Below, in pieces: positions 18,028-26,272 of a stretch of 64,000 nucleotides of DNA (positions are counted from its first letter, which is position 1; every line of letters starts with the position of its first letter). This DNA comes from JBEKYD01 sp052148435 (GTDB taxonomy: Bacteria; Acidobacteriota; Terriglobia; Bryobacterales; Bryobacteraceae). A program made the position numbers and the translations under genes. Below the pieces are notes generated by a model, which saw nothing but the letters and a program-made list of their open reading frames with translations, searched no databases and was not told where the DNA came from. The stretch spans positions 102,147 through 166,146 of the forward strand of contig JBKQIF010000031.1 in assembly GCA_052148435.1 (NCBI GenBank). Reading direction: 5' to 3'.

Positions 18028-19194
18028 ATGAACCGCGCCGGTCCGCTCCTCTCAGCTATGTTGTTGACTATGGCCACCGCTGCTTTCTGCGATACGGCGG
18101 ATGAGTTTTTCAAAAGTGGCGCTGCAAAGCAGGCCAGCGGCGACCTGGATGGGGCTATCGCAGATTACACGAAAGCCATTGAACTCAAGCCGAACCTTGA
18201 GGGTGCCTACGTGAATCGTGGCAATGCGAAGCAAGCCAAAGGCGACATAGATGGCGCAATCACGGACTACAATGCAGCCATCGAACTCAAGCCGGGTGAC
18301 CCGCTCGCCTATTACAATCGCGGCATTGGGAAGCGGGCCAAAGGCGACCTGGACGGCGCTGTCGCGGATTACAACAAAGCCATCGAACTCAAGCCGGACT
18401 ACGCCTATGCGTACAACAATCGCGGTGCTGCGAAGCAGGCCAAAGGCGACTTGGACGGCGCTATCGCGGATTACACCAAGGCCATCGAACTCGTGCCGGA
18501 CTATGCGCTAGCCTACAGCGAGCGCGGTGCCGCGAGGCAAGCCAAAGGCGACCCCGGGGCGAAGGGTGACTTCGCAAAGGCGACCCAGCTCAGGCCGGAG
18601 TTGGCTGTTGCCGCCTTAACCGACGCTGAAATCGACGAGGCAATCCAACGGGGACTCCACCGCCAGAAGGACTTGTATGCCCACATCGCCGGGCAGAAAA
18701 TCGTGATCAAGGGTCGTGTTACTGTGGGCGGCAATAAGGCCATTATTCTAGGCGGCAATAAGGCCACAACGATCCACGTTCTTTCGGCTTCGGACCGAAT
18801 CGGCCTGTATGCGGCCTCGGCGGCGTACTTCGCAAAGAAGGCAAAGCAGGCGCCCGCGTTTTCGGTGCGGGACGCGAGGGCGATGGGACTTGGACTGGTA
18901 GCAGTTGTGCTAATAGCACATGATTTTTCAAGGGCGCAAACCTTAGCCTACAAGTATGACATGGCCTTGAAAGTGGACGGCAAGGTTATTCGATGGGTGT
19001 CGCCTGGCGCCGCAGAAGGGAAGTGGCTCGCGGGGAGGCTCCTTTTCCTGGGTTGCTGTGGAACGGACGTCTCCTCTACAGTCTTTATGTTCCCGGCGAT
19101 TGAGGGAGCGCAAAAGGTGACGATAGTAGTAACTACCGGAGCCAGCAACAGGATAGAGAAAGAGGTTGACGCGAAATGGTTCGCGCTGCAGTGA
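18028..19194 (+). CDS. Secreted TPR-repeat protein with a C-terminal domain shared with its neighbour
   Basis: A 388-residue exported protein. A signal peptide (LLSAMLLTMATAAFC) is followed by five 34-residue TPR units at about residues 26-195 with the core AKGDLDGAIADYTKAIELKP; the units are also near-identical in DNA, so they are a recent 102-base tandem expansion. Residues about 200-388 form a second domain (LTDAEIDEAIQRGLHRQ, LSASDRIGLYA, RDARAMGLGLVAVVL, FMFPAIEGAQKVTIVV) that is homologous to almost the whole product of the next gene. TPRs usually mediate protein contacts. I do not recognise the second domain. The region looks less GC-rich than its neighbours. Confidence 0.85.
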   Translation: MNRAGPLLSAMLLTMATAAFCDTADEFFKSGAAKQASGDLDGAIADYTKAIELKPNLEGAYVNRGNAKQAKGDIDGAITDYNAAIELKPGDPLAYYNRGIGKRAKGDLDGAVADYNKAIELKPDYAYAYNNRGAAKQAKGDLDGAIADYTKAIELVPDYALAYSERGAARQAKGDPGAKGDFAKATQLRPELAVAALTDAEIDEAIQRGLHRQKDLYAHIAGQKIVIKGRVTVGGNKAIILGGNKATTIHVLSASDRIGLYAASAAYFAKKAKQAPAFSVRDARAMGLGLVAVVLIAHDFSRAQTLAYKYDMALKVDGKVIRWVSPGAAEGKWLAGRLLFLGCCGTDVSSTVFMFPAIEGAQKVTIVVTTGASNRIEKEVDAKWFALQ

Positions 19195-19228
19195 CGGCGG
19201 GTTGCTGAAATATAAGCGGGGGACTCTG

Positions 19229-19810
19229 ATGCATCGCGCGATAAAGCTCCTTATACCAATGCTCGCCGTGGCGCTGTGTTACGGCGCGTCGAGCGACCTC
19301 ACCGACGCCCAAATCAATGCTGCAATCGAGCGGGCGGCCCGCCGCAATGGGGATAAAGTGTTTAGCTCCATTGTGAAACAATACGTCCGGATCGGCAATT
19401 GGCATGTATTATACGTGCTTTCGCCTTCGGACAGAATCGCCGTGGCTGCGTATCGAGCAGAACAGCAAGGAAGACCGTTTACCGTGCAGGACGCAAGGGC
19501 TATGGGACTTGGCATGGTCGCCGTTTGTCTGGAGCCAGCCCAGCTTTCGATAAAAGGCGTAGTCTACAAGTACAGGGTGGCGCTGCAGATCGATGACAAG
19601 ATCATTCAGCCGGTTCCCGGCGTGCTGGAAAGCTACAGTTTTACGTACCCCATCGCGCCGGGCTCCGGCCCCAGCTCCACAGGCGCGCCAACGCCGGCGT
19701 TCATGTTCCCGGCGGTCGAAGGAACGCATAGGCTGACAGTAATCCTAACCAGGGAAGACGGTCAGACAAAAGAGAAAAAGGCCGATCCAAAACGATTCGG
19801 GCTGCGCTGA
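19229..19810 (+). CDS. Secreted protein, paralogue of the TPR protein's C-terminal domain
   Basis: A 193-residue exported protein. The ATG at 19229 has a GCGGGGGA box 6 bases upstream and gives a signal peptide (LLIPMLAVALCYGAS). The mature part matches the C-terminal domain of the preceding protein: LTDAQINAAIERAARRNGDK, LSPSDRIAVAAYRAEQQ, VQDARAMGLGMVAVCL, FMFPAVEGTHRLTVIL. It lacks TPRs. The two genes form a pair with a 34-base gap. Function unknown; the shared DARAMGLGxVAV and FMFPAxEG motifs define the domain. Confidence 0.8.
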   Translation: MHRAIKLLIPMLAVALCYGASSDLTDAQINAAIERAARRNGDKVFSSIVKQYVRIGNWHVLYVLSPSDRIAVAAYRAEQQGRPFTVQDARAMGLGMVAVCLEPAQLSIKGVVYKYRVALQIDDKIIQPVPGVLESYSFTYPIAPGSGPSSTGAPTPAFMFPAVEGTHRLTVILTREDGQTKEKKADPKRFGLR

Positions 19811-20096
19811 GACATACCGCGCTGGTGCGAAGGTCGCGAAGCGTGAGCTTCAGGCCAGGCGATTCGCATCGATTCGCTTCTCCACGGCTACCGGGGCCAC
19901 TAGGGCTTAGGGAGCCTCCCGGGCGTCGATGAGGGGTGGAATGTCCGGTGCCGATAGCTCGCGCCATACATCGATCACGGAAAGCACTTGGCCCCGAAGT
20001 CTCCAGCTCGTTGATCGGCCCCAAACGGCCATCTGGGAGATCAATCCTGGCAAGCCGCGATCTCGGAAGTCACCCAAAATCGCCGACAGCTTTGCC
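19811..20096. other. Gap with a short open frame of doubtful status
   Basis: These 286 bases hold no firm gene. A minus-strand frame from 20128 to 19907 reads like protein in places (GLISQMAVWGRSTSWRLRG) but overlaps the end of the methyltransferase gene and has no recognisable start or family. It may be the remnant of a gene cut by the rearrangement that duplicated the methyltransferase 3' end. Confidence 0.35.
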
Positions 20097-21029
20097 TTAC
20101 TCCGTGCCCTCATCGCCCCAGGCAGCATGGCGGGCCTGCCGGAAGGCGGCGGGGTCGCGGCGGGTTACGTTGCGCGACTGGATGCCGGCAGGGGTGCATT
20201 GCACGATCCGGATCAAGCCGGGATGGTGTTCGGGCCGGCGAAGAATTCGCGCCGCAGGTAGTTCCACCGCCCGGCGCGCCACGGCTACGTAGCTGAATTT
20301 TTCGTCTTCGTAGTTGAGGCCGGCGTCCTTCAAACGGCGATGCAGCGACGAACGTTCGACGCGGGCGGCGAAATGGCACCAATCGGGAGCCTCAATAGGA
20401 CAGGGGCCTGAGCCGGGACAAGGAGCAAGCATGGCTGCTCCACGCTCGAGCAAGGCAGTGCGCATGGCGGCGATGGCGGCGAATCCGCGGGGCGTGCCCG
20501 GCTCGATCAGCACCAGAGCCGTGCGGGCCGCTTCCCACAATCGCCAGAGCGGGTCGGGATCCATCTCGCTCACCGAGTACGCGGCGATCACCAGATCGTG
20601 AGGCGGCAGATCCTTCATGCGGCCGAGGTCCCCGGACAGGCGCGCGGCGCCGGGCAGCCACTCCTCGGCGGCGCGGGCGAAATCGCGGTCGCGCTCCAAC
20701 ATGGTGAGTGCGGCATCGGGAAACCAGGCGCGCGCCGCCAGGGAGGCCGCGCCGGTGCCCGCCCCGATATCGAGTACGCTGGCGGGAAGCGGATCTCCAA
20801 GCCGGCGGCGCACCTCGGCCAACACGTGAAAGGCAGCCGCATAAGTCGCCGGCATGCGGGTTACCAGATAGGCCGCGGTGCGATGCTCAGCCGGTATTTG
20901 GGCCAGGTCGTGCGGGCGATGGTCGCGATAGGCGTCCGACAGCAACTGCGCGGCGCGCGCCAGCGGGGCGAAACCGGCCGCTTCGGCGCGGGACTCGATG
21001 GACCGGCGAACGGGGTCGGGTAACTGCAC
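20097..21029 (-). CDS. Rsm22/METTL17-like small-ribosomal-subunit methyltransferase-family protein
   Basis: A 310-residue protein of the Rsm22 family. An N-terminal helical part (AEHRTAAYLVTRMPATYAA) is followed by a SAM-binding fold with motif I VLDIGAGTGAASLAA near residue 105. The C-terminus has the family Cys cluster (PCPGSGPCPIEAPDWCHF near 205-225, and a further Cys in RIVQC). In mitochondrial relatives this cluster holds iron-sulfur and the protein helps assemble the small subunit; bacterial function is inferred from that. Its last roughly 105 codons are duplicated at 17357-17672. Confidence 0.82.
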   Translation of the reverse strand: MQLPDPVRRSIESRAEAAGFAPLARAAQLLSDAYRDHRPHDLAQIPAEHRTAAYLVTRMPATYAAAFHVLAEVRRRLGDPLPASVLDIGAGTGAASLAARAWFPDAALTMLERDRDFARAAEEWLPGAARLSGDLGRMKDLPPHDLVIAAYSVSEMDPDPLWRLWEAARTALVLIEPGTPRGFAAIAAMRTALLERGAAMLAPCPGSGPCPIEAPDWCHFAARVERSSLHRRLKDAGLNYEDEKFSYVAVARRAVELPAARILRRPEHHPGLIRIVQCTPAGIQSRNVTRRDPAAFRQARHAAWGDEGTE

Positions 21030-21050
21030 AGGATCCAGGCCGGACCTTCC

Positions 21051-21398
21051 CTACCGGGACGCCTCGCAGGCGGTCCAAACGCTGTGACTGGTAACTTTGA
21101 GAACACCCTCTCGGTTGAACGGCTCTTTGGCGATCAGCGCCTCGGCCTCGGCCCAATCCTTGGTTGCGAACAACATGGCGGCCGAACGGCCATCGGCCAT
21201 GGGGCCGGCGGAGATCACCTTGCCGGATTTCAACAGCTCCAGCACATAGGCAAAATGCTCGCTTTGGAAGTCCGCGCTTTTGGCCGCGTTGGCGAACTCA
21301 AAAAAGACCAGGGTGCGTTGCGGGCATCGCATGCCTGGCGGAGGCCACGGCCCTTGGGCAAAGGCAACGATGGCCACAAATAACAAGAGTTTCCGCAT
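21051..21398 (-). CDS. Exported YciI-like protein
   Basis: A 115-residue protein with a short signal peptide (LLLFVAIVAFAQ) and one YciI-like dimeric alpha-beta barrel domain: FVFFEF-type first strand, HFAYVLELLKSGKVISAGPM, then WAEAEALIAKEPFNREGV. The HFAY and DGRS segments hold the His and Asp/Ser positions typical of the fold. Most YciI proteins are cytoplasmic, so the signal peptide is a little unusual. It starts 21 bases upstream of nothing in common with the methyltransferase other than strand; the two may be co-transcribed. Confidence 0.75.
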   Translation of the reverse strand: MRKLLLFVAIVAFAQGPWPPPGMRCPQRTLVFFEFANAAKSADFQSEHFAYVLELLKSGKVISAGPMADGRSAAMLFATKDWAEAEALIAKEPFNREGVLKVTSHSVWTACEASR

Positions 21399-21569
21399 GC
21401 TCCGATGGTAACGCAGCCCCTTTTTGGGGAATCACCGGCGCCATTCCCGCCGGGAGCCAGATCCATCTCCCCGACAGTAGCGGCCTGCGGCATAATGCAG
21501 AGGTGCGATGGTTCCCGCCGAAATTCACGATTCGTTTGGCGCTCCTGGCCGGTTTTTCGGGGGACTTGC

Positions 21570-22370
21570 ATGATCCCGATCGGTTCCAGCGGAGGGATGC
21601 TCGGGTGGGAGGGACGCATGCATATTGACAAACCGGCCAATCAACCGGTGGCCACGGCCGTATTTCGCGCCAAGCGCGCTTTGAGCGGCAGGTTTTCGTT
21701 CGGCCTGTCCTTCGAGTGCCGGCCGGGGACGGCGGGGACGGCCGCGGTCACCTGGTGCGGGGCGCGCGGCATGGTAGTGCTGAACGGCCTGCGCTGGCAC
21801 GCGCGAAGCCTGCGGCTGCCGGCTCACATCGGTACGGCGGACCGCTTCGCGCTCCAGGTTCAGGCCAACGTCTGGTTGAAGATCTCGCTTTCGTTTCACA
21901 GCCAAGACGCCAGCGAGGAAGACTTCGAGATCGAGACCGGCGCCGACCCTGCCGCGGCGCCAACCGAATGCGCGGACGGAACCGGTTGTGAGGACTCGGC
22001 CCCCGGCGAGGACACGCTGGCGGCGGGCTATCTGCCGGTGCCGGCGAAGCGGCGGCAGCCGCTGTTTCTGGTTCGCGCGGTGCGGCCCCGCGGGGAAGCG
22101 GCGGTGATGAACCTGGCGCTGCGCCGGCCGGCCGGCGCGGCGGCGGCGCGCCAGGTGCTGGTGCGGGTAACGGCGGGCGACGAACGGCGGCTGGTCATCA
22201 TCCAGGCCGGCCGAGCCGAAAACAGCGTCAGCTTCCGTTTGCGTCCCTCCGCGGCCCGGGACGCCTGGCCGGTCACGATCGAGGCGGAAAGCGCGGTGGA
22301 GTGGTCGGGCGCGGTCCGGCGCGGCTTCGACGAAGTCGTGCTGCCGGCGTACTCGCTGGAAGAAGTGTAG
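21570..22370 (+). CDS. Hypothetical protein
   Basis: A 266-residue protein without a recognised family, rich in Arg and Ala and with no signal peptide. Two starts are plausible: ATG 21570 with GGGGGA 6 bases upstream, and ATG 21618 with GGGAGGG 4 bases upstream. Visible features are a basic N-terminal half (FRAKRALSGRFSFGLSFECR), an acidic stretch near residues 125-165 (ASEEDFEIETGADPAA) and a C-terminal beta-rich part (VRVTAGDERRLVIIQAGRA). The ending is 37 bases before the oligopeptidase start. Codon use matches the neighbours. Confidence 0.6.
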   Translation: MIPIGSSGGMLGWEGRMHIDKPANQPVATAVFRAKRALSGRFSFGLSFECRPGTAGTAAVTWCGARGMVVLNGLRWHARSLRLPAHIGTADRFALQVQANVWLKISLSFHSQDASEEDFEIETGADPAAAPTECADGTGCEDSAPGEDTLAAGYLPVPAKRRQPLFLVRAVRPRGEAAVMNLALRRPAGAAAARQVLVRVTAGDERRLVIIQAGRAENSVSFRLRPSAARDAWPVTIEAESAVEWSGAVRRGFDEVVLPAYSLEEV

Positions 22371-22407
22371 GGCAAGTTATCAATTGTTAAGAGACGCGCT
22401 TGCCGCC

Positions 22408-24468
22408 ATGAACTATACTGCCGAAACTGCGCCCGCGCCGCCGGTTGCGCGCGTCGATCCGCATGCGGAAACGCGTCACGGCGAAATCGTCCGCGACGAC
22501 TACTACTGGTTGCGCCAAAAGACCGACCCGGAGGTAATCCGCTACCTGGAAGCTGAAAACGCCTTTACGGAAGCCATGACCGCCGGGCTCGAACCGCTGG
22601 CGGAGTCGCTCTACGGGGAAATGCTGGGACGCATGAAACAGACGGACTTGAGCGTGCCCATACGCCGCGGCAATTATCTTTATTACGCGCGCACCGAAGA
22701 AGGCAAGCAGTACGCCATTCAGTGCCGCCGCGAGCGCGACATGGAAGCGCCCGAGGAGATCCTGATGGACCCCAACGAGCTGGCCAAAACGCACCAATTC
22801 GTGGGCCTGGGCGCGATGGCCATCAGCGACGACGACGCTCTGCTGGCGTATTCGGTGGATTTTACCGGCTTCCGCCAATACACCCTGTACGTGAAGGACC
22901 TCGGCACCGGCGTCACCCTGCCCGATACTTTCGAACGCGTGACCGGGGTGGAGTGGGCTGCCGACAACCGCACTCTGTTCGCGACCACGGAAGACGCCGT
23001 TACCAAGCGGCCCGACAAGCTGTGGCGTCATACCCTGGGCACGGACCAATTCGAACTGGTGTACGAAGAAACCGACGAGCTGTACGATATCGACCTGGCC
23101 AAGACGCGCGACAAGCGGTATTTGCTGGTGGGCGTGGAATCCAAGGACACGACCGAGTGGCGCTACCTGGCCGCCGATCGCTGGGACGAGGAATTCCGCA
23201 TTTTCCTGCCGCGCGAAACCGGCCACCGCTACTATATCGACCACCGCGAGGACCTGTTCTACATCCGCACCAACCGGCCCGGAGTGAACTTCGCGGTGAT
23301 GACGGCGCCCGAGCAAGACCCGCGCCCCGAGCGCTGGCAAACGTTCCTGGCGCACCAGCCTGGCGCGCTGCTGGCGGAAATCGACCTGTTTCGCGATTTC
23401 GCGGTTTCGATCGAAAAATCGGACGCCGTGAACCGATTCCGCATTTACCATTTCGCCGCCTCGCGTTGGACCGAGGTTGAATTCTCCGAGCCAGCTTACC
23501 TGGCCTCGCCCGGCGGCACGCCGGAGTTTACTTCCCAGACCTACCGCTACGAATACCAGAGCCCGGCGACTCCGCCCGGCGTTTACGATTACGACGTTGG
23601 CAGCGGCCAATCCACGCTGCTCAAACGGCAGGAAGTGCTGGGCGGATACGACCCCGCCGAATACGCCACCGGGCGGCTGTGGGCCACGGCGCGGGATGGC
23701 GCGCGCATACCGGTTTCGATCGTCTACCGGAAAAGCCGGCCCCGGGACCTTCACGGGCCGCTGCTTCTCTATGGCTACGGCTCGTACGGCATCGGCATGC
23801 CGGCGGCTTTTTCCAGCGCGCGGCTGAGCCTGCTCGACCGCGGCGTGGCCTATGCCATCGCCCACATCCGCGGCGGCGACGAAATGGGCTGGCAGTGGCG
23901 CTTGGACGGCATGCTCATGCGTAAGAAGAACACGTTCTTCGACTTCATCGACGTGGCCGAATTCCTGATCCGCGAAAAGTGGACCTCGCCCGAGCGGCTT
24001 CTGATCGAGGGCGGAAGCGCCGGCGGCCTGTTGATGGGCGCGGTGGTCAACCTGCGGCCGGAGCTTTTCCGTGCCGCGCACCTGGCGGTTCCGTTCGTGG
24101 ACGTGATGAATACCATGCTGGACCCGTCGCTGCCGCTGACCGTGGGCGAGTACCTGGAATGGGGCGACCCCAACCAAGAAAGCGCCTACGGCTACATGCG
24201 AAGCTACAGCCCGTACGACAACCTGGAGAAGCGCGCGTATCCGGCCATGCTGGTCACCACCAGCTTCAACGACAGCCAGGTGATGTATTGGGAGCCGGCC
24301 AAGTACGTGGCGCGCCTGAGGACGTTGAAGACCGACTCGAATCCGCTGCTGTTGAAGATTAAGATGGAGCCGGCCGGACACGGCGGCGCCTCCGGCCGCT
24401 ACGACCATCTGCGCGACCAGGCCTTCGAGTATGCCTGGATGCTGGCGCAGGTGGGAATCGAGAAGTGA
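22408..24468 (+). CDS. ptrB: Oligopeptidase B, S9A serine peptidase
   Basis: A 686-residue prolyl-oligopeptidase-type enzyme, which cleaves short peptides after basic residues in the cytoplasm. The N-terminus has the family motif DDYYWLRQKTDPEVIRYLEAEN. A beta-propeller domain (about 70-400) precedes the alpha/beta hydrolase domain. The catalytic triad is visible: Ser537 in EGGSAGG, Asp622 in SFNDSQVMYWEP, His658 in AGHGG. The C-terminal RYDHLRDQAFEYAW is typical for the family. I chose the ATG at 22408; a TTG at 22384 is in frame. Length matches E. coli PtrB. Confidence 0.95.
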   Translation: MNYTAETAPAPPVARVDPHAETRHGEIVRDDYYWLRQKTDPEVIRYLEAENAFTEAMTAGLEPLAESLYGEMLGRMKQTDLSVPIRRGNYLYYARTEEGKQYAIQCRRERDMEAPEEILMDPNELAKTHQFVGLGAMAISDDDALLAYSVDFTGFRQYTLYVKDLGTGVTLPDTFERVTGVEWAADNRTLFATTEDAVTKRPDKLWRHTLGTDQFELVYEETDELYDIDLAKTRDKRYLLVGVESKDTTEWRYLAADRWDEEFRIFLPRETGHRYYIDHREDLFYIRTNRPGVNFAVMTAPEQDPRPERWQTFLAHQPGALLAEIDLFRDFAVSIEKSDAVNRFRIYHFAASRWTEVEFSEPAYLASPGGTPEFTSQTYRYEYQSPATPPGVYDYDVGSGQSTLLKRQEVLGGYDPAEYATGRLWATARDGARIPVSIVYRKSRPRDLHGPLLLYGYGSYGIGMPAAFSSARLSLLDRGVAYAIAHIRGGDEMGWQWRLDGMLMRKKNTFFDFIDVAEFLIREKWTSPERLLIEGGSAGGLLMGAVVNLRPELFRAAHLAVPFVDVMNTMLDPSLPLTVGEYLEWGDPNQESAYGYMRSYSPYDNLEKRAYPAMLVTTSFNDSQVMYWEPAKYVARLRTLKTDSNPLLLKIKMEPAGHGGASGRYDHLRDQAFEYAWMLAQVGIEK

Positions 24469-24576
24469 GCGCAGGAACCCAGCCACGCTGGCTGACTTCG
24501 GCGACAATTGAGGTACCCAATCGCCGGGCCCGGCGCGGCGAGGCACCCTAACCTAGCGGGCAATTGGCCTCCTCCC

Positions 24577-25734
24577 CTAGCCGCCCCAAACCTCCGTCAG
24601 CACTCTGCGCCAGTTCTCGCCCAGGATCAGGCGGATGTGTTCGTCGGTGTACTGGCGGCGGATCAGGGCCTCGGTCAGGTCGTAGGTGCGCTTGGGATGG
24701 TCCAGGCGCGCGACGGCTTCGCGGCGATGGACGCGGTAGCGCTTGTCGGCCGATGTCAGGATCTGCGCCAGCACCTTGGGGTCGCCCCAATCGTTGCTCT
24801 CGATGCCCATGTCGCTGCCCACGCCCACATGTTCCACGCCCACCAGGCGCGCCACGTGGTCGAAGTGATCGACGACGTCGTCCACGCTGGTGGGCTCGCG
24901 GTCCTTCACCATGAAGCTGATAAAGTTGATGCCCATGACGCCGCCCTGTTTGGCCAGCGCCTGGATCGCTTCGTCGGTGAGGCAGCGCGGATGACCGGGA
25001 TTCAGGGCGCGGCAATTGCCGTGCGAAACGATGACGGGGCGGCGGGAAATCGAGAAGGCATCCAGCATGGTGCGGTCGCCGGCATGCCCGCAATCCACCG
25101 CCATTCCCACCTGGTTCATGCGCGCCACGATGCGGGCGCCGAATTCGCTGATGCCGTCGTCGTGGGGCTCGAAGGCGCCGTTGCCGATCAGATTGCGGAA
25201 ATTGTAGGTCAACTGCGAGACCCGCTGTCCCAGCCCGTAGAAGGTGTCGACGTCTTCCACCCGGCCGAACTGTTTGGCATCCTGCAGCCCGAAGAGAATG
25301 CCGTAGCGGCCGGAGGATTTGGCCTTCTGAAAATCCGCGCCGCGGCCGATGCGAAGAAGCCAATCCGGATAGGCGGCGGCGAATCCGTTCCAATCGGCGA
25401 AAAGGCGAATGCCCTCTTCGTAAGTATCCACGCCTTCGCCGAAATTGATGGCATTGATGCCGGAATCGCGGAAGCGCGCGAAGTCGGCCGCGGTGAACGC
25501 GCCGGGCTTCGTCAGCCAGGCACGCAAGGTGGACTGCTGGTCCTTTCTATACAGAAACTGATCGAGCATGTCGATGACCAGCGACTCCTCGACCAGTTGC
25601 ACGGCGCGGGCGGAATATTCGGTGGATTGCCCAAAGAGGCGATAGCGGGAACGATTCACAAACGGAGCGGCGCCCAGGGCCGCACCTGCCGCCAGCGCCT
25701 GCCGCCGCGTCGTCCGATGGGATGGTTGATCCAT
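24577..25734 (-). CDS. M19 membrane-dipeptidase family protein with altered metal site
   Basis: A 385-residue protein with a twin-arginine signal (TTRRQALAAGAALGAAP) and the renal dipeptidase fold. Family segments are present: GLGQRVSQLTYNFRNLIGNGAFEPHDDGI, VDCGHAGDRTMLDAF, PVIVSHGNCRAL, VGVEHVGVGSDMG and a C-terminal ILGENWRRVL. The HxD metal motif near the N-terminus is changed: the expected GHND-type motif reads VIDMLDQFL. The usual bridging Glu appears as Gln (FGLQDAKQF). Two of the usual His ligands remain. It may bind metal differently or lack peptidase activity. Confidence 0.85.
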   Translation of the reverse strand: MDQPSHRTTRRQALAAGAALGAAPFVNRSRYRLFGQSTEYSARAVQLVEESLVIDMLDQFLYRKDQQSTLRAWLTKPGAFTAADFARFRDSGINAINFGEGVDTYEEGIRLFADWNGFAAAYPDWLLRIGRGADFQKAKSSGRYGILFGLQDAKQFGRVEDVDTFYGLGQRVSQLTYNFRNLIGNGAFEPHDDGISEFGARIVARMNQVGMAVDCGHAGDRTMLDAFSISRRPVIVSHGNCRALNPGHPRCLTDEAIQALAKQGGVMGINFISFMVKDREPTSVDDVVDHFDHVARLVGVEHVGVGSDMGIESNDWGDPKVLAQILTSADKRYRVHRREAVARLDHPKRTYDLTEALIRRQYTDEHIRLILGENWRRVLTEVWGG

Positions 25735-25772
25735 AGCGTCAGAGTCTAGCGCATGGTGGCGCCTGAGAGGAC

Positions 25773-26003
25773 TCAGGCTTTCGGTTTCTTGAGGCGCCGG
25801 TAGGCCTGGTAACCCAGGAAAAATGTCGCGGCGCCAGCCAAGGCGCCAAGCCCGATGACTACGCCGGCGGAAAATCCCGTGACTGTTCCCGTGGTTGCCG
25901 CAAGCTCTAGCACGCCAACCGTCGCCCCGCCCGCTGTGCCAAAGCCCGCGCCAACGCCCGTCACCGCGGCCGCTTCCACTTTTTCCTTGTCGGATTCCTT
26001 CAT
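25773..26003 (-). CDS. Small glycine-zipper membrane protein
   Basis: A 76-residue protein. A GAGGAG box lies 6 bases before the ATG at 26003. After an acidic start (MKESDKEKVEAAAVTG) come two hydrophobic helices packed with Gly and Ala at small-residue spacing (GVGAGFGTAGGATVGVLELA; GFSAGVVIGLGALAGAA) and a basic end (YQAYRRLKKPKA). Glycine zippers of this sort pack membrane helices tightly. No function can be assigned. It stands alone between the dipeptidase-like gene and the VOC gene; the 270 bases upstream hold a short direct repeat (TGTATGCCGCC) and nothing else I recognise. Confidence 0.65.
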   Translation of the reverse strand: MKESDKEKVEAAAVTGVGAGFGTAGGATVGVLELAATTGTVTGFSAGVVIGLGALAGAATFFLGYQAYRRLKKPKA

Positions 26004-26272
26004 TGAGACTCCTCGCCCGGAAACGGGTTCCAATACTTTTATTGTATGCCGCCTTCCGGCCATGTATGCCGCCTGCCTTGCGCACTAATCAACTGCGGCC
26101 CGTAAGTGCGGGCGAAGATGCCCTCCGGCGTAAATCCCTCCGAAATCCCAGAAATACTTGCCGAGATTTTCCAGCGCAAGGACTGCGCCGCAAGGCTTCC
26201 CCTAACTGGCGGCGGAAACCGCCAGGCGGAGCGCGCACTCGGCGGCGGCGTAGCCGGCGCCCATCTCGACCC

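Noticed and set aside
22387..24546. A long antisense frame opposite oligopeptidase B.
   Set aside because: The plus-strand protein has an intact catalytic triad and normal length; the antisense frame is a codon-bias shadow.
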